Shown here piece after piece: positions 1-7,862 of a DNA stretch of 64,000 bases (positions are counted from its first letter, which is position 1; every line of letters starts with the position of its first letter). Made by a program: the position numbers and the translations under genes. This DNA comes from Sporosarcina limicola (lineage in GTDB: Bacteria; Bacillota; Bacilli; Bacillales_A; Planococcaceae): the NCBI RefSeq assembly GCF_014873855.1, contig NZ_JADBEL010000014.1, positions 40,247 through 104,246 on the forward strand. The letters run 5' to 3'. The notes under the pieces are model-generated. The model was not told the DNA's origin, ran no database searches, and saw only the letters and a program-made list of their open reading frames with translations.

Positions 1-2563
1 CTAATCCACGGAACTCATGATAATTTCGACGTAAGTAACTTCCGATTTGATCTGGCACGGCCTCATCGCCTTCAAAACGTAAAAAGTTTTGTGCTAGTAA
101 ATCATCTAGTTCAGGCAATTGTTCATGCTTCGCAATATGCTGAATTTCTTTCATAAATTGTGGATGTAAGTCTTGGCGAGTTTGAGGCTTCCTCATTAAT
201 TGCTGACGAATCCATTCAATTGCACTATTTTCATCTGATACGAATAAACTCATTTGCGAAAACTCTTTTACAAGGGTACGTTTCTTGTCATACTCAGCTA
301 CTTGAGACTCTAAGAAGGCCATTCCATCTCTCATTGGGAACTTTCGCATTATTTCAATTTGGAATTCTGCTGAAGAAATAGGTACAGGAAAACCATTTTG
401 TACATAATACGAAACTAATCGGTCGTATAATATTCTTGGAGTACGTTCAACAATAAGCCCAACTTCAGACTTATTACCAACAAACGAAGGTAATAATTCT
501 AAATACTGTTTCACAAAAGACCAATAAGATTGATTTGTTTGATTTTGCACGAAGAATTGTGACGAAATCGTCTCCAAAGGTTTATACGCAGTAATAACTA
601 AATCTTGTGTTACCGATGTAGGATTTGTCTGGGCATTATAAGTTCCTTGACCTTTATGTAAAGCAGCCACACTAATAATCATAAAGCCTGATTCTTGTAT
701 TGCTTGTTGAATAGCATTCCAAATAGACGCTTTCGTATTAGAAAATTCTACTGTCATCCATCTATTTGGTTTTAATACTCTAAAGCATTCTGTAAATCCA
801 GCACTCATTAATACTTTATAATCTTCGATGGATTTTTTCTGAGTTTTATTTACGATAGCCTCAAGGTTGTTATTGGTGAAAACTTTTAACCATGATTCCC
901 ATAGGAAATTTAGTTCTGAGTACATAAGATTGGATCCGAATGGTGGATCTATAAATATATAGTCTATAGATTCACTAAGTGTTTTACTAAAGTAATTAGC
1001 ACCCATCGCTGAACAACTAACAACATTAGGTGATTCACGTTTATATAATTCAGCTTTTTCGATATCTTTTAATTTATTTTCGAGTAAAATAAAAATATTA
1101 CGTTCAGCTACATTTCCTGGTATATATAGTGAGTTTGGTAAAGCCCCGGCTAAATTTATACTTCCATTCTTCAGACCAATATTGTGTAATAAACTTGCTG
1201 TTTTTAGTAAGATTGATGTTAAAGTTAATTTAAGTACTTTATTATCCTTTGCTTTTTCCCATAAAATTGAAAGCAGGTACATATTTCTCTTTGTATAAAA
1301 ATGATGTGTATGTGTGATTCCAGATTTATCATTTCTACGTGCTTCATCACCTTCTGGCATTCTTACGATAGGAACAAATAGATTGGATTTTTCAAGTTCA
1401 TCCTTTGCTAAATGCTCAATAAGTAAATCAAATTTACTGGCCTTTTTTAATTGCTGTTTTCCGTTTACTTTATAATTAATTCGTACAATAGGTTTGTTAA
1501 TTACTGAGATAGTTTTATTTAAAAAAGTATCAATTTCATCGATGAAAATCTTCTCTGTATTCTTTTTTTTCAATTCCGCATGACAATTGGGACATTCAAA
1601 ACCGTCTGTTACACCTTTATCAATTGTCACATCCCACAATTTCATTTCATTTAAACAATGTGGACATGCCATTAAATCACTTTTAATAAAATAGTTTACC
1701 TCATGAATTTTATTTTTATCCAGTGTATCTAAATTTAATTTAAGCTCTTCAAGATTAGTTACATTTTCATAATTAAAATCAGTATCTTCGTCTATAGTGG
1801 TATAGATCCAGCTGAGTTCTATTCTTAACGATTGAATTATTTGCTTTGCCGTAAGAAGATTTTCATTAAATTCAATCGGGTTATTATAATTGTTAGATAT
1901 GTGAGTAGCAACAGGAGATAAATCGTTTAGAATTGCTTTTCTTTCTCCTATCTTTGAAATTTTTTTTGTAAAACGATTTCCAACATCATCTATATAATCT
2001 TCAAAAATATCGCCATTAGTCTTCACTAAATAGCCCATTTCCTCGAGGATTTGTTTATTTCCACAAAGCGAGGAAGCGACACCTGTCATTCCAGTTCCAC
2101 CAAATCCATCTAGAACAATGTCACCTGGATTTGTGTAATGCAAAAGGTAGCGTACTATAGCCTTCGGAGGGACTTTAGTGTGGTAATTATGCGCCATATA
2201 AATCGGGTCACTTCTCCCTTCACTTACATCCGCAGCGAATGGTTCTCTGTGATATTCTTCATTTAAATCTCGATTATATATCGTTATTTTCTCATTTTCC
2301 CATTTCTCTACAAAATCGGAAATCCAAGGATTCGGACATGCTGTGTAGTATGGGGGATCAGATAAAGCAATAATATCCTCCTCATCTCCGATAGGAAAGC
2401 CTTCAATTTGCTTTAGTTCCGGTAGTTTCTTTCGTAATTCTTCACGAAAGTGTTGTCTTCTTGCTTCTTCATTTTCAAACGTCATGCCTAAGCAGACAAC
2501 TGGTGTGTTGTCTGCCACAGGCTGTTCATTTAATAACGAGAGCTGTTCTGGATCATGTGTCAT
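1..2563 (-). CDS. pglX: BREX type 3 DNA adenine methyltransferase (PglX-I type), 3' end outside window
   Basis: At least 854 codons run off the left edge, so only the N-terminal part is seen. It probably methylates adenine in host DNA so that the BREX phage-defence system can tell self from phage. Visible motifs are DPPYYTACPNP at residues 69-79, the SAM-binding motif DGFGGTGMTG near residue 150, a four-cysteine zinc ribbon (CPHC...CPNC) near residues 298-330, and a second DPPFGSN box near residue 543. A DPPY/DPPF box plus DxFxGxG is the N6-adenine/N4-cytosine methylase signature. Start chosen at 2563, ten bases after AAGAGGAG. It lies 15 bases after brxC in the order brxF-brxC-pglX known for type 3 BREX. 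The helicase, PglZ and BrxA expected next would lie beyond position 1. It could instead be an orphan methylase, but the neighbours argue against that. Confidence 0.85.
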   Translation of the reverse strand, partial: MTHDPEQLSLLNEQPVADNTPVVCLGMTFENEEARRQHFREELRKKLPELKQIEGFPIGDEEDIIALSDPPYYTACPNPWISDFVEKWENEKITIYNRDLNEEYHREPFAADVSEGRSDPIYMAHNYHTKVPPKAIVRYLLHYTNPGDIVLDGFGGTGMTGVASSLCGNKQILEEMGYLVKTNGDIFEDYIDDVGNRFTKKISKIGERKAILNDLSPVATHISNNYNNPIEFNENLLTAKQIIQSLRIELSWIYTTIDEDTDFNYENVTNLEELKLNLDTLDKNKIHEVNYFIKSDLMACPHCLNEMKLWDVTIDKGVTDGFECPNCHAELKKKNTEKIFIDEIDTFLNKTISVINKPIVRINYKVNGKQQLKKASKFDLLIEHLAKDELEKSNLFVPIVRMPEGDEARRNDKSGITHTHHFYTKRNMYLLSILWEKAKDNKVLKLTLTSILLKTASLLHNIGLKNGSINLAGALPNSLYIPGNVAERNIFILLENKLKDIEKAELYKRESPNVVSCSAMGANYFSKTLSESIDYIFIDPPFGSNLMYSELNFLWESWLKVFTNNNLEAIVNKTQKKSIEDYKVLMSAGFTECFRVLKPNRWMTVEFSNTKASIWNAIQQAIQESGFMIISVAALHKGQGTYNAQTNPTSVTQDLVITAYKPLETISSQFFVQNQTNQSYWSFVKQYLELLPSFVGNKSEVGLIVERTPRILYDRLVSYYVQNGFPVPISSAEFQIEIMRKFPMRDGMAFLESQVAEYDKKRTLVKEFSQMSLFVSDENSAIEWIRQQLMRKPQTRQDLHPQFMKEIQHIAKHEQLPELDDLLAQNFLRFEGDEAVPDQIGSYLRRNYHEFRGL

Positions 2564-2578
2564 TTAGAATCGCTCCTC

Positions 2579-5500
2579 TTATTTTTTTAGCATAATACGT
2601 ACTTGGTTGGATGGTATATTCCCTACTGTCCTATGAATCATTTCTTCGAAACGTTTTCGAAGTTCCTCAACTGTTAATGGACTTCCATTTGCCATCATCT
2701 CTTCAATATCTATTAACGATACTTCTACCTTATCAATCCCTTTTAATAGATCATTAATTGCTTGGATTAGACGAACATCTACGGGTAACGTAAATGCTTG
2801 ATTAGTGATAAGTTCCGCTATGAGCGTTTGTTGCTCAGGTTTTAGAAGCAAAATATTTTCTTTAACTGTTGCATCATTGAAGTTTGTTAATAATGTTTCA
2901 GTCCAGTTCTCAAATATGTTAGGTAGCTCTTGTTCGAGATTTTTCAGCATGGCTTTTTCGTTTGTTGTTACTTCTGTTGGACGGAACTTACACTCCGAAC
3001 ACATCGGTGCATGTTGTAAATTGTCCGCTGAAACTTGATAGCATGTTTTTAAACCAACCAGTGCTTTTTCCCAATTGATAATTTGTTCTCTTGGCAAAAT
3101 GGAAATATGCGCTGCTAATTCTTTCAACCCTTTTAATGTTGAATCTGAATGTAATGTGTTTTTCAATATGTTTTCAATAGCATTGAGTCGCGATTTATCA
3201 TGTGCTTCAATATAGAGTTGAATGTACTGCTGTTTTAACGTATCAAGTGCAGCTAATTCTTTCGATGTGTCATGGTGATGTTTTAGGGCATCTTGTAATT
3301 CGTCAAGTGCTTCATCTACGTTTTGTGACCACCCAGATTGGCTCCCCATATTCGGTTGTGCAATTTGAAGATAACTAACGTGCTGCTGGATTTCCTTAAT
3401 TTGTTGTTCCAGTTTAGTGAAGGAGGCTAGTTTTTCAATCGCCACTTTTTGCTTTTCAACTGTTGCTAAGTCATATTTCAAGTTGCGCATTTTTGCTGGT
3501 GTATTATAACGTTTTAATCCTTCACAAAATCCCTTGAATTCCTCAAGTACTTCAATGTTTTCTTGAATTTCCGCATTATTTAATAATTGACCATCCCATG
3601 TCGGGAAGCCTTTTTTTATAGTTTGTATGGTGCCTAGTGATTCATTAATAGCATTATTAGCCATTTCAGTAACTGTTACTATCGTTTTTTGGAGCATGTC
3701 CCCTTCATAGTTTGGGATGGAGACATCAAATAAACCAAAGATTGCATTTAGTACTTCAACAGGAAGCCCTGTTGGTTTTTTCACATGACTAAATTGCGTT
3801 AGTTTTGATAATGGTAATTGAATATATTCATTTATACTAAGTGCATTGTAGGTTTTATTTTCAATCGTTACTTCAATGGCACCAGTGCTTATCATTGCAC
3901 CTAGTAAAACAACTAATAATTCTGGTTCTAAATGATATTGCCTCGTATACTGCAAATCCTCGACACCACGAATAAAGACAGTCTCAATCAACTCGCTATG
4001 GTTCACGACTTGACCATGACCTTTTGAATCTAGTAAATCGACAATCCACTTAGCATAACCGGATTGCTTAGTCGATATTTTTTGTGTGGAATCAAACAAG
4101 ACAAGACCATTTAAAATGGCGGCTCCTTGACTCGTTTCCTTACCAACTAGGTACTGTAATGCATCTTTTACGTATGTCTCTAAATTTTTCCTTGTTAAGT
4201 AAGAGTCTTTAATTTGGCGAAATGAAGGGTAGCCTTCATACTTTTGCTCAAACCAACCTGACAACATTTCTTCCGAAACAAAGTTAATAATTTCCTGAAT
4301 CGTAGCATGAGCTGGAAGTAACATGCCGAAATCAAGCACAGTCCCTTTTTTACCTTTATAAGTGATTTCAAAAGTGTGTACAAAATATTCATTTAACCAT
4401 TTAGTTAGTTCTTTAAAATAGCTATCGATTTTTCTAGCATATAAACTTTTTGTGGCTGATGTTGCATCTAGTCTTAAATCATTTGCAGCCGCATAAAGCT
4501 TTAAGAGCTGATTAAATCGATCATCTGTCTGCTTGAACTCGAAGAACAGTTCATCAGCTTTTTGTTCGTCTTTATATATTGTTTTCATGTATGGTCGTAT
4601 CATATAAATATAAAAGTCACGCTCAGGCTGCGCTGTTGAACGTTCATTCGGTGCACCAAAGAATAGGTACCCTTGACGTGTGACTCGATTAGCATTCCAA
4701 GGTAAATCATGTCGCCATATTTTATAACCCGTTACGTAAGTATTATCATCCAATGTTATGACTTGTTTTAATATGTCATAGTAAAAACGATCCAATTTAT
4801 CCTCTTCAATCGTTTCTGCACGTTGTGTGATTAGACTGTCGATATCGATATCTTTCTTTAAATCCAAATAATATTGACCATTCGATTCATTTGTAGATAA
4901 GTATTGGAAACTTACTGTCTTTTGAATTTCTTTTGTCGCAGCATCTACCGTAGATTTCAAGAAATCTGCTGGATCATCTTCTTCTAGGAGCATATCGTTA
5001 CTACCAGTTAGACTTAAAAATAAATCATCACGTAATTCTTCTGCTGTTAAGCCCACACTGTCATAAATGTCTACCGTAGATAAACGATTTAACGCAAGAG
5101 CATCTACAATCCGTAACGCCATTGGTTTGTAAATACGTTTCGCATAAGCATTTTGCACACGGTCTTTTAAAATTTTGGCTTTATCTAGTACTTCGGCTAC
5201 TTCAGGGATAGCCTTATATGATGGGTCTTCCTCGATGAATTTCCAGTAGCTATCATACGAAATCAAACCCGGTGCCCCTTCAGGAACTTCCTCGTTAATA
5301 ATTTTATTCATTTCGATACTAATCGTCTTTAACGCTACCCGCTTCTCAATATTATTTACTTTTTCAAAAGCCGTTAAGTAACTTGGATGGATAGGGAATA
5401 AGTTTACAAATGATTCCATGTCTTCATTTAAGCGATGGTATAATGTCGTGTACTTTGATAGATGTTCGCGAATTAATGCCCTTTGCTCATCGGTTTTCTT

Positions 5501-6280
5501 CAACAGGCGCTCTGATACGACATGTGCAATATCTTCTCGAATAATTCGGACTTGATCAAAACGTTCTTTCACACGACGTAACGGTTGTGCAACATAGCTG
5601 AATCGTGGATTATCAAATAGCATTTCTTGAATACCTGCAATAAAACGGAAACGAGTTTTACTACAAATCTCGCCAATTTCACGTAAGAATCCCAAATCCA
5701 GTGTTAATTCTTGTTCTTTTCGTCCACGTAAATAATCGAGTAGCTCGTCGACAACAACTAATAAGCCATGTTCGGGATATTGTTCATTGAAAAAGCCCAT
5801 CATTTCTTCCAATGCATCTTTGTTGTTCGTAATTTGATTGAACGCCGGGAAAGTGAAGTCGATTCCTAAGTTTGCCAAACCATCTTCAATCGATGTACAT
5901 AAAATATCTCGTAGTGATGTACCCACACTACCGATTTCCAAACGGATAACTTTAAATTTCCCTTCAATCTCTTTTGCTTTTTCAGCCACAGCTTCATTCG
6001 AAATATGTTCACTTGCCCCTTCGCGCTCAGCAATTGTTGAAATAACACTCATTAAATGTGATTTACCCGTTCCGTAGTTCCCTACAATGAGCAGACCTTT
6101 ATTATCAGTAGCACGTGTAAATTGTAGCTGGTTAATAATAAGCTCATTTAATTGCTCTGCCATACGTTCAGAAATGACATATGTATCAAGAAGATGGAAG
6201 GCGCGTTCTTTGTCATTTGCATCTGTTAATTGAATGACAGATTCAATTGGTTCGAATTGTAATAGATCTCTATATTGCAA
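2579..6280 (-). CDS. brxC: BREX ATPase BrxC (PglY/DUF6079-like)
   Basis: A 1233-residue P-loop protein, the usual size for BrxC/PglY, the large ATPase of BREX systems. Walker A is GNYGTGKS at residues 67-74; Walker B is LLVVVDELLDYL at 173-184, followed by an arginine-rich stretch typical of AAA+-like ATPases. The middle and C-terminal parts carry long helical segments, and a CSEC cysteine pair lies near residue 1090. BrxC is needed for BREX phage restriction in characterised systems, but its mechanism is not settled. It starts 14 bases after brxF and ends 15 bases before the methylase, so the three genes look like one transcript. No frameshift or in-frame stop is seen. Confidence 0.88.
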   Translation of the reverse strand: MQYRDLLQFEPIESVIQLTDANDKERAFHLLDTYVISERMAEQLNELIINQLQFTRATDNKGLLIVGNYGTGKSHLMSVISTIAEREGASEHISNEAVAEKAKEIEGKFKVIRLEIGSVGTSLRDILCTSIEDGLANLGIDFTFPAFNQITNNKDALEEMMGFFNEQYPEHGLLVVVDELLDYLRGRKEQELTLDLGFLREIGEICSKTRFRFIAGIQEMLFDNPRFSYVAQPLRRVKERFDQVRIIREDIAHVVSERLLKKTDEQRALIREHLSKYTTLYHRLNEDMESFVNLFPIHPSYLTAFEKVNNIEKRVALKTISIEMNKIINEEVPEGAPGLISYDSYWKFIEEDPSYKAIPEVAEVLDKAKILKDRVQNAYAKRIYKPMALRIVDALALNRLSTVDIYDSVGLTAEELRDDLFLSLTGSNDMLLEEDDPADFLKSTVDAATKEIQKTVSFQYLSTNESNGQYYLDLKKDIDIDSLITQRAETIEEDKLDRFYYDILKQVITLDDNTYVTGYKIWRHDLPWNANRVTRQGYLFFGAPNERSTAQPERDFYIYMIRPYMKTIYKDEQKADELFFEFKQTDDRFNQLLKLYAAANDLRLDATSATKSLYARKIDSYFKELTKWLNEYFVHTFEITYKGKKGTVLDFGMLLPAHATIQEIINFVSEEMLSGWFEQKYEGYPSFRQIKDSYLTRKNLETYVKDALQYLVGKETSQGAAILNGLVLFDSTQKISTKQSGYAKWIVDLLDSKGHGQVVNHSELIETVFIRGVEDLQYTRQYHLEPELLVVLLGAMISTGAIEVTIENKTYNALSINEYIQLPLSKLTQFSHVKKPTGLPVEVLNAIFGLFDVSIPNYEGDMLQKTIVTVTEMANNAINESLGTIQTIKKGFPTWDGQLLNNAEIQENIEVLEEFKGFCEGLKRYNTPAKMRNLKYDLATVEKQKVAIEKLASFTKLEQQIKEIQQHVSYLQIAQPNMGSQSGWSQNVDEALDELQDALKHHHDTSKELAALDTLKQQYIQLYIEAHDKSRLNAIENILKNTLHSDSTLKGLKELAAHISILPREQIINWEKALVGLKTCYQVSADNLQHAPMCSECKFRPTEVTTNEKAMLKNLEQELPNIFENWTETLLTNFNDATVKENILLLKPEQQTLIAELITNQAFTLPVDVRLIQAINDLLKGIDKVEVSLIDIEEMMANGSPLTVEELRKRFEEMIHRTVGNIPSNQVRIMLKK

Positions 6281-6294
6281 AATAATCGCTCCCT

Positions 6295-6741
6295 TTATTT
6301 GATGACCAACGCATCGTCTGTAGGATAAACTCGATATTCGGGATGTCCAGGTTCTGCTTGAATGAAATGGCCGTCATGGATATTTCCACGCCAAGCTATA
6401 ATCAGTGTTTTATTTTTGCTAATGTTTTCAAATAGATCAAAAGGATTTATTTGTAATGATGGTTCAAATAGCAACTCAAAATAATCAAGACAAATAATTT
6501 CTTCAGTCATTGCATTTAGACGCTGATTTAAATAATCTGCTATTTTATAAGGTCGTCTGTTTATTTGGATGCCTTGCAGCAATTTTGCTAACTCCAAATT
6601 TAAATTGAGATACGGAATATTACATTCTGAGCTGTAATTTTTTACGGTGTTCCCTGATTTATGTTCATGAATGAAAACTTGCTTAAAATATCGTTTCTTT
6701 AGGTCGGGAATAATGTTTTTTAACTCTATGATGAATTGCAT
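6295..6741 (-). CDS. brxF: BREX-3 protein BrxF, degenerate P-loop
   Basis: A 148-residue protein, the usual BrxF length, first in the BREX operon. The diagnostic C-terminal half is present: an acidic LDYFELLFEPSLQINPFDLF block at about residues 100-119, a hydrophobic strand, and a GHPEYRVYP ending at about 132-140. BrxF occurs only in type 3 BREX and is annotated as a P-loop protein. Here the N-terminal loop that should read GxxxxGKT reads HEHKSGNT, so nucleotide binding is doubtful. The PYLNLNLELAKLL segment that follows in the family is kept. The role of BrxF is poorly understood; assignment rests on motif order and on its place next to brxC. Confidence 0.82.
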   Translation of the reverse strand: MQFIIELKNIIPDLKKRYFKQVFIHEHKSGNTVKNYSSECNIPYLNLNLELAKLLQGIQINRRPYKIADYLNQRLNAMTEEIICLDYFELLFEPSLQINPFDLFENISKNKTLIIAWRGNIHDGHFIQAEPGHPEYRVYPTDDALVIK

Positions 6742-7025
6742 ATTTGAAATATTGATCCCCCCTAATTTGCAGGTCTTGCCAAAACGATTTGATTACAAAT
6801 TCTTATCGTAATCTCGACTTTTTTTAAGAATAAATAATTTAAGACTAGCTTAGATATTTGCTATAAACAGGATGAAACACGCTCTTTTTACAACTGCTTA
6901 CAAACGTAATATAAAAAAGCTCTCACATGTACACTATAACGTATATTACATAACTTTTGTTCTTTTTAACTGATAATCATTTCCCAACAAATTCTTTACC
7001 CTTTAAGGTAAGGGGTGATTCACAA
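6742..7025. promoter_or_regulatory. divergent control region between BREX operon and XRE regulator
   Basis: This 284-base AT-rich gap separates the leftward BREX operon from the rightward XRE gene, so it must hold both promoters. Related AT-rich words (ACGTAATAT near 6904 and ACGTATATTAC near 6941) could be regulator sites. I could not fix either promoter with confidence. Control of BREX by the XRE protein is inferred only from the divergent layout. Confidence 0.45.
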
Positions 7026-7388
7026 ATGGCAGCATCTTCGGACCTCATCAAACTGGTGGGCGAACAATTGAAATTTATAAGAGAAGAGAAGGGATTCAAG
7101 CAAGAGAAGTTAGCGGAAATGGCTGGCATTGCGCACGCACGTATTTCAGAGATTGAGACTTTCAAAAGTAATCCAACGTTAGAAACGCTAGATAAAATTA
7201 TTGATGCGCTAGGCATTTCGCCGTTGGAGTTTTTCCACTATCAAAAGCTGAATACTATTGCTGATATAACGAACAAAAAGCTATTAATCGATATCCATCG
7301 AAGTATTTTGTTAGAACGTGATCTCGGTGAGGTTAAATATGTGGTGAATACGACTAAAGAGTTTTTAGAGACAATCGATAACAAATAA
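7026..7388 (+). CDS. XRE-family helix-turn-helix regulator beside BREX
   Basis: A 120-residue protein with one N-terminal HTH_3 domain (about residues 10-65: LKFIREEKGFKQEKLAEMAG, then ARISEIE as recognition helix) and a short C-terminal helical part, LLIDIHRSILLERDLGEV. Start set at 7026 because AGGGGTGAT precedes it; an upstream in-frame start at 6957 has no ribosome site. It is transcribed away from brxF and is followed at once by a strong terminator, so it is monocistronic. It may repress BREX, itself, or both. Known BREX regulators of the BrxR type carry WYL domains, which this protein lacks. A decayed copy of its 3' two-thirds lies at 18919-19149. Confidence 0.85.
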   Translation: MAASSDLIKLVGEQLKFIREEKGFKQEKLAEMAGIAHARISEIETFKSNPTLETLDKIIDALGISPLEFFHYQKLNTIADITNKKLLIDIHRSILLERDLGEVKYVVNTTKEFLETIDNK

Positions 7389-7389
7389 G

Positions 7390-7447
7390 AAAAGTGCCAA
7401 GCATCCATACAGCTAGAAACTGTACGGATGCTTGGCACTTTTTCACT
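7390..7447 (+). terminator. intrinsic terminator after XRE regulator
   Basis: A 15-bp perfect stem (AAGTGCCAAGCATCC pairing with GGATGCTTGGCACTT) is followed by a T-run. It begins two bases after the XRE stop. A related hairpin follows the decayed copy of the gene at 19151. Confidence 0.9.
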
Positions 7448-7535
7448 TTATTCTCCCCCATTTCTCCAAACCAAACCCAACATGCTATCATATAACTAAC
7501 AGTTTCATAATTTCAAACAAATGGAGATGACACTC

Positions 7536-7862
7536 ATGCCAATCTACAACAAACTTGTACGCGACAACATCCCAGCAATCATCGAAAAAACCGGTAAAAC
7601 ATTTACAACTCGTCTATTAAACGATGAGGAATACATAACAGAAATCAATAACAAATTGGGCGAGGAATTAGCCGAGTACTTGGAAACAACAACGACTGAA
7701 GATGCACTGGAAGAACTTGCGGATCTATTAGAGCTCATTCATGCTGCCGCTGCCTATCATGGGTCTACATTTGAGGAGCTTGAAAAAGTGAGAGTGGAGA
7801 AAGCGGAGAAGCGCGGGGGATTTAATGAACGGATCTTTTTACTGGAAGTAGAAGATGACTGA
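7536..7862 (+). CDS. MazG-like all-alpha NTP pyrophosphohydrolase (COG4997 type)
   Basis: A 108-residue protein starting MPIYNKLVRDNIP, the hallmark N-terminus of the small house-cleaning MazG-like family that resembles phosphoribosyl-ATP pyrophosphohydrolase. The acidic metal-binding helices are visible: KLGEELAEYLE at about 42-52 and EDALEELADLLELIHA at about 56-71. Such enzymes hydrolyse nucleoside triphosphates to the monophosphate and pyrophosphate. Start 7536 lies nine bases after GGAG; an in-frame ATG at 7521 lies on the ribosome site itself. Its stop overlaps the start of the PLD-helicase gene by eight bases, so the two are translationally coupled and probably act together, possibly in defence or nucleotide sanitation (inference). 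Confidence 0.85.
   Translation: MPIYNKLVRDNIPAIIEKTGKTFTTRLLNDEEYITEINNKLGEELAEYLETTTTEDALEELADLLELIHAAAAYHGSTFEELEKVRVEKAEKRGGFNERIFLLEVEDD

Noticed and set aside
4195..4392. Small ORFs inside brxC in other frames
   Set aside because: They are shadows of the long conserved brxC frame.
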